From CAZAYB01 sp964489215 (GTDB lineage: Bacteria > Planctomycetota > Phycisphaerae > Sedimentisphaerales > Anaerohalosphaeraceae): a stretch of DNA of 11,446 nucleotides. Numbering within the stretch: position 1 is the first letter of the stretch; every line of letters starts with the position of its first letter. A program made the translations under genes and the position numbers. The stretch is from positions 1 to 11,446 of the forward strand of contig CAZAYB010000092.1 in NCBI GenBank assembly GCA_964489215.1. The letters run 5' to 3'. Of the stretch, positions 1 to 7,181 are shown in pieces. Under the pieces are notes generated by a model. It was not told the DNA's origin and did no database searches. It was given only the letters and a program-made list of their open reading frames with translations.

Positions 1-273
1 GTGAGGGTTGTTCCAACGCGTCGGCAAGTAACGGTTGGTACGTGTGAGGTAATTCTTACCAACAGTGAGTATAAAATTCTTGCAGGTCTAATGGAGGCGG
101 GGGGTGATGTTCTTAGCCGAGTAGAGCTTAAGGAGCTTTTGGGCAGTGAGGGGCATGGCCAAAAGGACCGTATTGTCGACGTTCATATCGCGGCATTGCG
201 TAAGAAGTTAGGTAAAGAGGGAATTATCAGGACAGTTCACGGGCATGGTTACCGTATATCTTCAGGTGAGTAA
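1..273 (+). CDS. OmpR/PhoB-type response regulator, C-terminal DNA-binding domain (5' partial)
   Basis: This is the end of a two-component response regulator. The visible 90 residues form a winged-helix transcriptional regulator domain (Trans_reg_C type): a strand and LTNSEYKIL helix near residues 18-27, the DVLSRVELKELL segment near 35-46, the recognition-helix signature RIVDVHIAALRKKLG near 57-71, and the closing hairpin TVHGHGYRIS near 78-87. The receiver domain normally found before it must lie left of the window, so the GTG at base 1 is probably an internal codon. The gene ends at TAA 271-273. It converges on the lipoprotein gene. Its target genes and kinase cannot be read from here. Confidence 0.85.
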   Translation: MRVVPTRRQVTVGTCEVILTNSEYKILAGLMEAGGDVLSRVELKELLGSEGHGQKDRIVDVHIAALRKKLGKEGIIRTVHGHGYRISSGE

Positions 274-371
274 AAAGGTGAGGATCTGATTTGCCTGCAA
301 GGGTTAGGGAGCAGGAAATTATGAAAGGTACCTGTGCAAATTGGGATAATTCTGGCGGAGAGTCGAATTTT

Positions 372-794
372 TTACTGTATTTCTCTTATGGTTCTGTTTC
401 TCATTTCGTATGCGTCTTTGATGAGGACTTCTCTTTGGGCGGGTATGTATGGGCTTAGTTTGAATGTCCATTCGTATTCGTCTACGATCCTGCCCGGCCA
501 AAGGACACCAGTGATAAAGTCCAGTCCGAAATTGTCGTGTAATGGAGCTTTTAGTTTTCTGTTTGTGTTGAGTGTTTCGTAGCCAGGTTTTTCTATTCTG
601 ATGTTGTAATGTCCATACCAGTTAAAGTTTACAGTAACAGGAGTGGTTCCTATTTGTTCGTCGTTTAGTTCGACGAGGGCTCCCTGGGGCATTGTGTTAA
701 TGGTAAGTTTTCTTTCGACACAGCCTGAGATTGCCAGTGTCAGAGCAGTCAGAATTACAATTGACAGTTTTTTGTACTTCCTTGCAAATGTCAT
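372..794 (-). CDS. PEGA-domain lipoprotein
   Basis: A predicted outer-envelope lipoprotein of 140 residues. The N-terminus has basic residues, a hydrophobic stretch and the lipobox AISGC, with the lipidated Cys at residue 25. The mature part starts with a PEGA-like beta repeat (KLTINTMPQGALVELND, then GTTPVTVNFNWYGHYNIRIEKPGYE), a fold found in surface and cell-wall-associated proteins. The rest (VLWPGRIVDEYEWTFKLSPY) resembles small lipoproteins of unknown role. I chose the ATG at 794 because GAGGAAA lies 5 nt upstream; a TTG at 809 would extend the same frame by five residues without a comparable ribosome site. It lies 78 nt downstream of the receiver gene on the same strand and may be cotranscribed with it. 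Confidence 0.75.
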   Translation of the reverse strand: MTFARKYKKLSIVILTALTLAISGCVERKLTINTMPQGALVELNDEQIGTTPVTVNFNWYGHYNIRIEKPGYETLNTNRKLKAPLHDNFGLDFITGVLWPGRIVDEYEWTFKLSPYIPAQREVLIKDAYEMRNRTIREIQ

Positions 795-824
795 TTGCTT
801 TCCTCGCAAAAGTTGATCTTATAT

Positions 825-847
825 TTAATTTACGGGGTATAAATTAA
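825..847. repeat. AT-only inverted repeat between receiver gene and lipoprotein gene
   Basis: TTAATTTA at 825-832 and TAAATTAA at 840-847 form a perfect 8-bp dyad around a 7-nt loop. All pairs are A-T and no T-tract follows on the minus strand, so it is a poor intrinsic terminator. It could be an operator or part of a promoter for the lipoprotein gene, or chance in an AT-rich spacer. Confidence 0.3.
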
Positions 848-872
848 CATTGCGAAATTTTTTATGCAAGTA

Positions 873-1331
873 TTATATGGAATCGAGTGGATAATTTTCA
901 AAAATTGACAACAGCAGTGATGAGCTGACCTTGTCCTGTACGACGTCTATGAAGCTTTTGTATTCGAGAGGTTTTACTATGTAGTCACTGCATCCGAGTT
1001 TTTTGCATTTTGTTTTATCCTCCTGGTTATTTACGCTTGTAAGCATTATAACGGGTATTTTTTTTAGTTTTGGGTCCTGCTTTATTGTTTTTAGTACCTC
1101 GATCCCGTTAATTTTTGGCATTTTTATGTCGAGCAGCAGCAAGTATAGCCTGTCAGGTTTTGCGGCAGGTTTTTCGGGGTCATTTTTCAGGAATTCGAGT
1201 AGTTCCTGTCCGTCTGAGAAGTGGATAATTCTGCTCTTAAAGCCCATTCTGGCGAGATTTTTTTTGATGAGCTCTGTGTGGCCCGGGTCATCTTCTGCGA
1301 GCAAGAGGCTGAATTCTTTCTTTTCGGCCAT
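873..1331 (-). CDS. Stand-alone receiver (CheY/Rcp1-like) response regulator
   Basis: A 152-residue single-domain receiver protein that would accept a phosphate from a sensor kinase and signal by protein contact, since no output domain is present. The canonical residues are visible: the acidic pair at D14-D15 in LLLAEDDPGH, the phosphoacceptor D68 in LLLLDIKMP, the switch Thr98 in VIMLTS and the conserved K120 in YIVKP. The long beta2-beta3 insertion (DPEKPAAKPDR, about 51-61) resembles Rcp1-type receivers that partner phytochrome-like kinases. I chose the ATG at 1331 because GAGG lies about 9 nt upstream; an in-frame TTG at 1376 would add 15 residues of non-domain sequence. A candidate promoter lies at 1415-1442. 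No cognate kinase is in the window. Confidence 0.85.
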   Translation of the reverse strand: MAEKKEFSLLLAEDDPGHTELIKKNLARMGFKSRIIHFSDGQELLEFLKNDPEKPAAKPDRLYLLLLDIKMPKINGIEVLKTIKQDPKLKKIPVIMLTSVNNQEDKTKCKKLGCSDYIVKPLEYKSFIDVVQDKVSSSLLLSIFENYPLDSI

Positions 1332-1414
1332 TTTTGGTACCTCAATAGTATCAACAATTTGTGTTTGCTCCGTCAAACAGCCCGAAAAACGCGTATATGT
1401 ACTTATGCTACCTT

Positions 1415-1442
1415 ATTCTAAACAAAAACAGTATTTTATCAA
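1415..1442 (-). promoter_or_regulatory. Candidate sigma70-type promoter for the receiver gene
   Basis: On the minus strand TTGATA (1437-1442) and TAGAAT (1415-1420) are separated by 16 nt. Transcription would begin near 1407 and leave a leader of about 75 nt before the ATG at 1331. Called from consensus likeness only, in an AT-rich spacer where chance matches are frequent. Confidence 0.4.
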
Positions 1443-1470
1443 CATATTTTTGGAGAATGGGTTAATATAG

Positions 1471-1499
1471 TTGATTATTTGATTGATTTTTCCTACTAT
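1471..1499 (+). promoter_or_regulatory. Candidate sigma70-type promoter for leuS
   Basis: TTGATT (1471-1476) and TACTAT (1494-1499) are separated by 17 nt. The implied start near 1507 leaves a leader of about 85 nt before leuS. I see no T-box-like structure or leader peptide in that leader. Confidence 0.4.
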
Positions 1500-1592
1500 A
1501 TTCGATTCTGAGCATTTATCAGGCGGTCTGGTTTGTTTACGGGGCTTTGATGATTGTTTATTTTGAATTAGCTGAATAAGAGAAATGTGAAA

Positions 1593-4145
1593 ATGGATAA
1601 AACAGGACATTACGATTTTAACGGGATCGAGAAGAAGTGGCAGCGTTTCTGGGAGGAGGATAAGACTTTTCGTACAGAAGACGGTTGTGAGGGCAGGGAA
1701 AAGTTTTATGTTCTTGATATGTTTCCTTATCCGAGCGGTCAGGGTCTTCATGTCGGCCATCCGGAAGGTTATACGGCCAGTGATATAGTTGCGCGTTATA
1801 AGCGAATGTGCGGATATAATGTACTTCATCCGATGGGGTGGGACGCTTTTGGTTTGCCAGCTGAGCAGTATGCAGTTAAGACAGGTACTCATCCATCTGA
1901 GACGACTTCGAAGAATATTGCGAATATGCGGAGGCAGATAAAGAGTCTTGGTTTTTCTTATGACTGGGACAGGCAGGTTGATACTACGGATCCTAAATAT
2001 TATAAGTGGACCCAGTGGATATTTCTGAAGTTTTTTAACAGCTGGTTCGATGAAGAACAGCAAAAGGCCAGGCCGATCGAGGAGCTTGAGGTTCCTGATG
2101 GTTTAAGTGAGGAACAGAGGCGTCGATATATCGATGGGCATCGTCTTGCTTATGAGAGTGAGGCCCCTGTGAACTGGTGTCCAGAGCTTGGGACGGTTCT
2201 TGCGAATGAAGAAGTAGTCGGGGGAGTAAGCGAGCGCGGGGGTCATCCTGTGGTACGCAAGCCTATGCGTCAGTGGATGCTTCGCATTACGAAATACTGT
2301 GAGCGTCTTTTGTCAGGTCTTGAGGATCTTGACTGGTCAGATTCGATTAAGAAGCTTCAGCGTGACTGGATAGGCAAGAGTATCGGAGCGGAGGTTGATT
2401 TCAGGGTTTCTGGTTTTGATGATGTGATCAGTGTTTTTACGACCAGGCCAGATACTCTATTCGGAGCAACTTATATGGTAATGTCTCCGGAACATCCTCT
2501 TGTAGATAAAATTACGACAGATGAGCGTACTGAAGCAGTTTCTGCTTACCGTGACCAGGCTTTGCGCAAGAGCGATCTTGACAGGACTGACCTTTCTAAG
2601 GAGAAGACAGGTGAGTTTACCGGCAGTTATGCAGTCAATCCGGTGAACGGTGAGGAGATTCCGATCTGGATAAGTGATTATGTTTTGATGAGCTATGGTA
2701 CCGGTGCGATTATGGCGGTTCCTGGGCATGATGAGCGTGATTTTGAGTTTGCAACAACTTTTGGTTTGCCGATTATTCAGGTTGTTGAGCCTTTGGATGA
2801 CAGTATTAAAGAGCAGGTCAGCAAAGGTGAGATGTGTTTTTCCGGAGAGGGTGTTGCGGTTAACAGCGGCGATTTCAGCGGTATGAAGACATGCGATTTC
2901 AAGAGGGCGATTACTGAGAAGCTGGAGAAGGACGGGCTGGGCAGGCGAGCGGTAAATTATAAGCTTCGAGACTGGCTATTCAGCAGGCAGCGTTACTGGG
3001 GTGAGCCATTTCCGATTATTCATGCAGAGGATGGTGAGGTTATCGGATTGGATGAGAGCGAACTTCCGCTTATGCTTCCTGAAGTTGACAGTTATAAGCC
3101 TACCGGAACCGGTGAGCCTCCTCTTGCAAAGGCTAAGGATTGGGTTGAGGTTACTTTGTCTGACGGCAGGAAGGGGAGGCGCGAGACGAATACTATGCCG
3201 CAATGGGCAGGTTCCTGCTGGTATTATTTAAGGTATATCGATCCATGTAATGACCAGATTTTCTGTGATAAGGATAAGCAGGACCGCTGGCTGAGTGTCG
3301 ATCTTTATATAGGGGGTGCGGAACATGCGGTTCTTCATCTGCTTTATTCCCGTTTCTGGCATTTGCTTCTTTATGATCTGGGTTATGTTACGAAGTCAGA
3401 GCCTTATCAGAAGCTTGTCAACCAGGGCATGATTCTTGGTGAGGATAATCAGAAGATGAGCAAGAGCAGGGGTAATGTTATCAATCCTGATGAGATTGTT
3501 GAAAGATACGGCGCAGATTCTATGCGTCTTTATGAGATGTTCATGGGTCCGCTCGAGGCGTCCAAGCCCTGGTCGATGCAGGGAGTGGAGGGTGTTCATC
3601 GTTTTCTTCAGCGTACCTGGCGAATGGTAATCGATGAGGAAAGCGGGGAGCTTGACAGCAGTGTCAGGGACGTTGAGGCAGATGAGGATACTTTGAAGAT
3701 TCTTCATCAGACAATAAGCAAGGTTACCAGCGATATCGAGGAGCTTTCGTTCAATACAGCAATCAGCCAGATGATGATATTTGTAAATCATATGACAAAG
3801 CAGCAAGTGCGGAGCAAGGAGGCGGTTTTGAGTTTTGTTAAGCTTCTCAGTCCGTTTGCCCCTCATATAAGTGAGGAGCTTTGGGTTCGGCTTGGCGGTG
3901 AAGGGAGTATGGCTTATGAAAGCTGGCCTGTATTTGACAGTGAGCTTGCCAGGGAGAAGGAAGTTGAGCTTGCGGTTCAGATCAAGGGTAAAATCAAGGA
4001 TAAGATAATGGTTAGTGTTGATATGAGCGAGTCAGAGATTCGTGAGAAGGCGCTCGGCAGTGAAAAGGTGTTAAGTGCGCTTGACGGCAGGGAGCCACGT
4101 AAGGTAATAGTGATTAAAGACAGGCTGGTTAATATAGTAGTATGA
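1593..4145 (+). CDS. leuS: Leucyl-tRNA synthetase
   Basis: Class Ia aminoacyl-tRNA synthetase that charges tRNA-Leu with leucine in the cytoplasm. The protein is about 850 residues, the usual bacterial length. In order it shows the HIGH signature as HVGH (residues 53-56), the Rossmann segments with the CP1 editing domain (TTRPDTLFGATYMV and YGTGAIMAVPGHDERDF), the KMSKS loop (621-625), the anticodon-binding helical domain, and the C-terminal peptide ending LVNIVV. The segment around EEQQKARPIEELEVPDG through HRLAYESEAPVNWCPELGTV is longer than in E. coli and resembles planctomycete-type LeuS, by memory of the family. The ATG at 1593 is preceded by a weak AAGAG; GTG at 1587 in the same frame is equally possible. 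Its stop overlaps the next start (ATGA), implying translational coupling to the lipid kinase. Confidence 0.97.
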   Translation: MDKTGHYDFNGIEKKWQRFWEEDKTFRTEDGCEGREKFYVLDMFPYPSGQGLHVGHPEGYTASDIVARYKRMCGYNVLHPMGWDAFGLPAEQYAVKTGTHPSETTSKNIANMRRQIKSLGFSYDWDRQVDTTDPKYYKWTQWIFLKFFNSWFDEEQQKARPIEELEVPDGLSEEQRRRYIDGHRLAYESEAPVNWCPELGTVLANEEVVGGVSERGGHPVVRKPMRQWMLRITKYCERLLSGLEDLDWSDSIKKLQRDWIGKSIGAEVDFRVSGFDDVISVFTTRPDTLFGATYMVMSPEHPLVDKITTDERTEAVSAYRDQALRKSDLDRTDLSKEKTGEFTGSYAVNPVNGEEIPIWISDYVLMSYGTGAIMAVPGHDERDFEFATTFGLPIIQVVEPLDDSIKEQVSKGEMCFSGEGVAVNSGDFSGMKTCDFKRAITEKLEKDGLGRRAVNYKLRDWLFSRQRYWGEPFPIIHAEDGEVIGLDESELPLMLPEVDSYKPTGTGEPPLAKAKDWVEVTLSDGRKGRRETNTMPQWAGSCWYYLRYIDPCNDQIFCDKDKQDRWLSVDLYIGGAEHAVLHLLYSRFWHLLLYDLGYVTKSEPYQKLVNQGMILGEDNQKMSKSRGNVINPDEIVERYGADSMRLYEMFMGPLEASKPWSMQGVEGVHRFLQRTWRMVIDEESGELDSSVRDVEADEDTLKILHQTISKVTSDIEELSFNTAISQMMIFVNHMTKQQVRSKEAVLSFVKLLSPFAPHISEELWVRLGGEGSMAYESWPVFDSELAREKEVELAVQIKGKIKDKIMVSVDMSESEIREKALGSEKVLSALDGREPRKVIVIKDRLVNIVV

Positions 4146-4896
4146 CACCTGATGACGGTTACATAGCATATATAGTCAATCCGAAGTCGGGCGCTGGTAT
4201 AGGCAGGCGAGTTATCGATCGTTTTCGAGACTATCTTACTGATAAGGGATTTGAAGTTGAGATGGATTATACCAATTCTCTTGATCATGCGGCGGAGCTT
4301 ACGCTTGGTCATTGTGAAAATGATAATTGCGCGATGATAGCGGCGGCGGGTGGTGACGGTACAGTTCGTGAAATAGCTTCGGTAATCGCTCACAGCGGTT
4401 ATGATAAGTGTCTGATGATAATTCCGAGCGGTACGGAGAATCTTTTGGCTAATGAGCTTGGATTCGGGCGGTCTACGAAAAAGATGATCGAGGCATTTGA
4501 GGGCGACAATTTCAGCAGGCTTGATCTTGGCAGAATCGACGGCAGGATGTTCGCTTCTATAGCGGGTTTCGGGTGGGACGGTGATGTAGTTCATAAGGTT
4601 TGCGAAAAGCGCAAGGGTCATATAACTCATCTGAATTATTTTTGGCCTATATTCAAGACTTTCTGGGGTCATAAGTTTCCAGTAATGAAGGTTGAGGCAG
4701 ACGGGGTTGAAGTTTTTAATGGTAAAGGTCTTGTTTTTGTGGGTAATATTTCCCGTTATGCTATTGGTCTTGCTTTGGCAAGGGATGCAAAGTATGATGA
4801 CGGTTTGCTTGACATTTGTGTTTTTAAGTGTGATAGTAAATGGAAGCTTCTTGTTCATGCTTTAAGGACGATATTTAAGAGACATGTAGAAAGCGA
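4142..4896 (+). CDS. Diacylglycerol kinase-like lipid kinase (3' end lost in gap)
   Basis: A member of the DAGK catalytic family (YegS/BmrU/DgkB-like), which phosphorylates diacylglycerol or a related lipid at the inner membrane with ATP. Visible motifs are NPKSGAG (13-19), the nucleotide-binding GGDGT (70-74), PSGTENLLANELG (95-107) and DLGRIDGRMFASIAGFGWD (128-146). The start overlaps the leuS stop by 4 nt. About 251 residues are present before the run of N; family members are usually near 300, so roughly 50 residues plus the stop are missing. The frame happens to stay open across the N run into kdsA, but that is not evidence of a fusion. The exact lipid substrate cannot be predicted, so I give no symbol. 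Confidence 0.88.
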
Positions 4897-4996
4897 NNNN
4901 NNNNNNNNNNNNNNNNNNNNNNNNNNNNNNNNNNNNNNNNNNNNNNNNNNNNNNNNNNNNNNNNNNNNNNNNNNNNNNNNNNNNNNNNNNNNNNNN
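4897..4996. other. Assembly gap of 100 N
   Basis: Exactly 100 unknown bases. The round number suggests a placeholder of unspecified length. It hides the 3' end of the lipid kinase and the 5' end of kdsA; together these need about 250 nt or more, so the true gap is probably larger than drawn. Confidence 0.97.
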
Positions 4997-5719
4997 ATGA
5001 GTATAGCTGAGGCTCTTAGGGGTATAAGCGACCGGAGCGGAGTTGGAATAGTTTTCAAGGCGAGTTTTGATAAGGCTAACCGTTCGAGTATTGACAGTTT
5101 CCGTGGTCCTGGAGTTGAGGAGGGTCTTTTAATTCTTGATAAGGTAAGGAAAGAGACTGGTATGGCAGTTTTGACGGATATTCATACACCGGAGCAGGCC
5201 AGGCCGGCTGGTGAGGTTTGTGATTGTGTTCAGGTTCCGGCTTTTTTGTGCAGGCAGACGGATCTTTTAGTTGCGGCTGGTCAGACCGGCAAGGCTGTTT
5301 CTGTTAAGAAGGGTCAGTTTGTTTCGCCAGTTGAGATGAAGAATGTTCTTGGGAAGGTTAAGAGTACGGGTAATGATAAGGTGATGTTTACTGAGCGGGG
5401 TACTTTTTTTGGTTATAACCGTCTTGTAAATGATATGACGGGTATATCTATTATGCGTGGTTTTGGTGTTCCGGTGGTATTTGATGCGACTCACAGTACC
5501 CAGCAGCCAGGCGGTCTTGGCGACAGTTCCGCGGGCATCCGTGAGATGGGTCCTGTTCTTGCTAAAAGCGCAGTTGCGGCAGGTGCAGACGGTTTGTTTC
5601 TTGAGGTTCATAACGATTGTGAAAATGCGAGGTGCGATAAGGAGTGCATTATGCCGATTGAGTGGGTTGAGGACCTTATTTTGCGTTGCAGGGACATTTA
5701 TGATATAATACGTAAGTGA
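4997..5719 (+). CDS. kdsA: 3-deoxy-8-phosphooctulonate (KDO-8-P) synthase (5' end lost in gap)
   Basis: Condenses arabinose 5-phosphate with phosphoenolpyruvate to make KDO-8-P, the committed precursor of the Kdo that links lipid A to LPS. The 240 visible residues carry the KdsA-diagnostic KASFDKANRSS, TDIHTPEQA, PAFLCRQTDLL, KKGQFVSP, TERGTFFGYN, DATHSTQQPGGLGD and LEVHNDCENARCD. Members run about 265-285 residues, so some 30-40 N-terminal residues are in the gap; the ATG at 4997 falls within the expected first helix and is probably not the start. The wording THSTQQPGGLGD and CRQTDLL is closer to the Aquifex enzyme than to E. coli, but the residue that separates metal-dependent (Cys) from metal-independent (Asn) enzymes lies in the missing part. 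Confidence 0.93.
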   Translation: MSIAEALRGISDRSGVGIVFKASFDKANRSSIDSFRGPGVEEGLLILDKVRKETGMAVLTDIHTPEQARPAGEVCDCVQVPAFLCRQTDLLVAAGQTGKAVSVKKGQFVSPVEMKNVLGKVKSTGNDKVMFTERGTFFGYNRLVNDMTGISIMRGFGVPVVFDATHSTQQPGGLGDSSAGIREMGPVLAKSAVAAGADGLFLEVHNDCENARCDKECIMPIEWVEDLILRCRDIYDIIRK

Positions 5720-5736
5720 TTTGATGGGGTTTTGAA

Positions 5737-6614
5737 ATGTCAGTTAAGCGTAAATATGTTTTTGGGCCAGTTCCATCGAGACGTATTGGTTTAAGTCTTG
5801 GTGTTGACCTTGTCGGGATGAAGACTTGTACGCAAAACTGCATTTACTGTCAGCTCGGTGTTGATGCTGAGACGACTTTGGAGAGGCGGTCATACGTTTG
5901 CAAGGATGAGGTTGTCAGGGAGGTTCTTGAGGCAGTGGGGGTTGGTGAACGTCCAGATTATGTTACTATGAGCGGCAGCGGTGAGCCTACTCTTAATCTG
6001 GATTTGGGAGAGATAATCGACAGGGTTCATGAAGGTTGTGATGTTCCGGTTGCGGTGCTGACGAACGGGACACTTTTCTGGGATGAGCAGGTTCGCAGTG
6101 AAGTTTGCAGGGCTGATCTTGTTATGCCGTCACTTGACGGTTGTGATGAGGAGACTTTTAAGCGAATCAATCGGCCAGATGAGGGTATAGATTATTCACG
6201 TTTTATCGAGGGTTTGTGTGCATTCGGGAGGGAATATGAGGGAGTTTTCAATCTTGAGGTTTTTATATTGGAGGGAATTAACAGCAGTGATGAGCATATA
6301 GAGAAGTTCAGGGGTCTGATAGAGAGGATCGGTCCTGATAAGGTACAGCTTAATACTGCGGTTCGTCCGACGAGCGTTAAGGGAGTGGGGTGTGCTTGTC
6401 GTGAGGTGATGGAGCGTGTTAAGAGTAAGCTGGGTGATATTGCTGAGATAGTGGTGGATTTTGACCGTGTTAGTGATTTTCGGGTTCAGGTGAGCGAAGA
6501 TCAGATTTTGGGTACTTTGAGGCGCAGGCCCTGCAGTGTTGATGATCTGTGCTCGTCTTTGGGAGCAGGGCGAGATGAGGTTATGGGTCATGTTAAGGAT
6601 CTTTGCGGCAGGGG
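5737..6614 (+). CDS. Radical SAM protein, COG0731-like (3' end lost in gap)
   Basis: A radical S-adenosylmethionine enzyme that would bind a [4Fe-4S] cluster through C31, C35 and C38 (CTQNCIYC). The opening YVFGPVPSRRIGLSLGVD before that motif is typical of COG0731 proteins, bacterial relatives of the tRNA wyosine enzyme TYW1. The SAM-binding GEP-type motif is MSGSGEPTLN (78-87), followed by VAVLTNGTLF and SLDGCDEETFKRINRP. After residue about 245 the chain looks like a winged-helix tail (DQILGTLRRRPCSVDDLCSSLG). It starts 17 nt after the kdsA stop with a weak GGGG ribosome site, suggesting cotranscription. It is cut at residue 292 by the second gap; the bases after that gap (6715-6786) can be read in frame to a stop but look AT-rich and noncoding. 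The substrate is unknown. Confidence 0.85.
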
Positions 6615-6714
6615 NNNNNNNNNNNNNNNNNNNNNNNNNNNNNNNNNNNNNNNNNNNNNNNNNNNNNNNNNNNNNNNNNNNNNNNNNNNNNNNNNNNNNN
6701 NNNNNNNNNNNNNN
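6615..6714. other. Assembly gap of 100 N
   Basis: A second run of exactly 100 unknown bases, probably of nominal length. It removes the C-terminus of the radical SAM gene. Base composition changes to AT-rich, apparently noncoding sequence right after it. Confidence 0.97.
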
Positions 6715-6821
6715 AAATGCCTAAAAAACTTTGATAAAATAGAGTTTTTTAAGAGTATTTTTTCAAAAACAGCTTTAGTTATTTGATTGTCGACCGATAA
6801 CAGGATTAGACAACTGTTCTC

Positions 6822-6841
6822 TAAATGTCACATAAATGTCA
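6822..6841 (+). repeat. Two tandem copies of TAAATGTCA upstream of the 88-residue gene
   Basis: The 9-mer TAAATGTCA occurs at 6822-6830 and again at 6833-6841, a centre spacing of 11 bp or about one helical turn. The second copy ends 19 nt before the ATG at 6861. The spacing suits a tandem regulator site, but no known factor is recognised and chance is possible in AT-rich DNA. Confidence 0.35.
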
Positions 6842-6860
6842 GGTTTAAAGAAAGGCATCG

Positions 6861-7127
6861 ATGAACAACTGTACGAAGCAACTTGTTCTGAATAAAGGAG
6901 AAGAAAAGTACATATTCAGATATGACGATGGTTCAGAAGGAGAGCTTCTGGATACACTTGTTGATCAGGCAAAGGACGAGAGGATAGATTTTAACTGGTT
7001 TGATGCTGCCGTTCTAAGTTTTAAACTGACTCAGTCTCTTATGGGCGAGGCTGATAAGTTGATCCATAAGGATATGCCCAATCTTCTTGAATCCTTTGGT
7101 TCAGAAATGGACCAGGAACCGATATAA
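6861..7127 (+). CDS. Small protein of unknown function upstream of xerC
   Basis: An 88-residue soluble, acidic protein with no signal peptide, membrane segment or cysteine motif. I do not recognise a named family. It starts with a basic and polar strand-like part (KQLVLNKGEEKYIFRYDDG), followed by a helical part (ELLDTLVDQAKDERIDFNWF, then AAVLSFKLTQSLMGEADKLI). An AAAGG ribosome site lies 6-7 nt before the ATG. Codon use matches the neighbours and the frame is clean, so it is probably a real gene. The recombinase gene follows 54 nt later on the same strand with no terminator between, so the two may share a transcript. A helper role for the recombinase is only a guess from position. Confidence 0.65.
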   Translation: MNNCTKQLVLNKGEEKYIFRYDDGSEGELLDTLVDQAKDERIDFNWFDAAVLSFKLTQSLMGEADKLIHKDMPNLLESFGSEMDQEPI

Positions 7128-7181
7128 GAGAAATGCCAGGGAAAAGGCTATATAAACTTAAGTTATAAAGGCGGACGAACT

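Noticed and set aside
294..315. CCTGC/GCAGG hairpin between the convergent regulator and lipoprotein genes, as a terminator
   Set aside because: Only 5 bp with a 12-nt loop and no T-tract on either strand.
321..460. Short plus-strand frame starting ATG 321 after AGCAGGAA
   Set aside because: It overlaps the lipoprotein coding sequence on the other strand and its product has no recognisable character.
1003..1470. Long plus-strand frame opposite the receiver gene
   Set aside because: An antisense shadow; the minus-strand frame carries every receiver signature residue.
3977..4858. 293-codon minus-strand frame opposite leuS and the lipid kinase
   Set aside because: Low-complexity, Thr/Ile/Arg-rich antisense of two confidently identified genes, with no ribosome site.
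6715..6786. In-frame C-terminal tail of the radical SAM protein after the second gap
   Set aside because: The frame depends on a nominal gap length, and the sequence is AT-rich with no family similarity.
7155..7164. AACTTAAGTT palindrome before the recombinase gene, as a binding site or Xer target
   Set aside because: Too short and AT-rich to separate from chance, with no dif-like arms around it. I saw no dif-like site elsewhere in the window.
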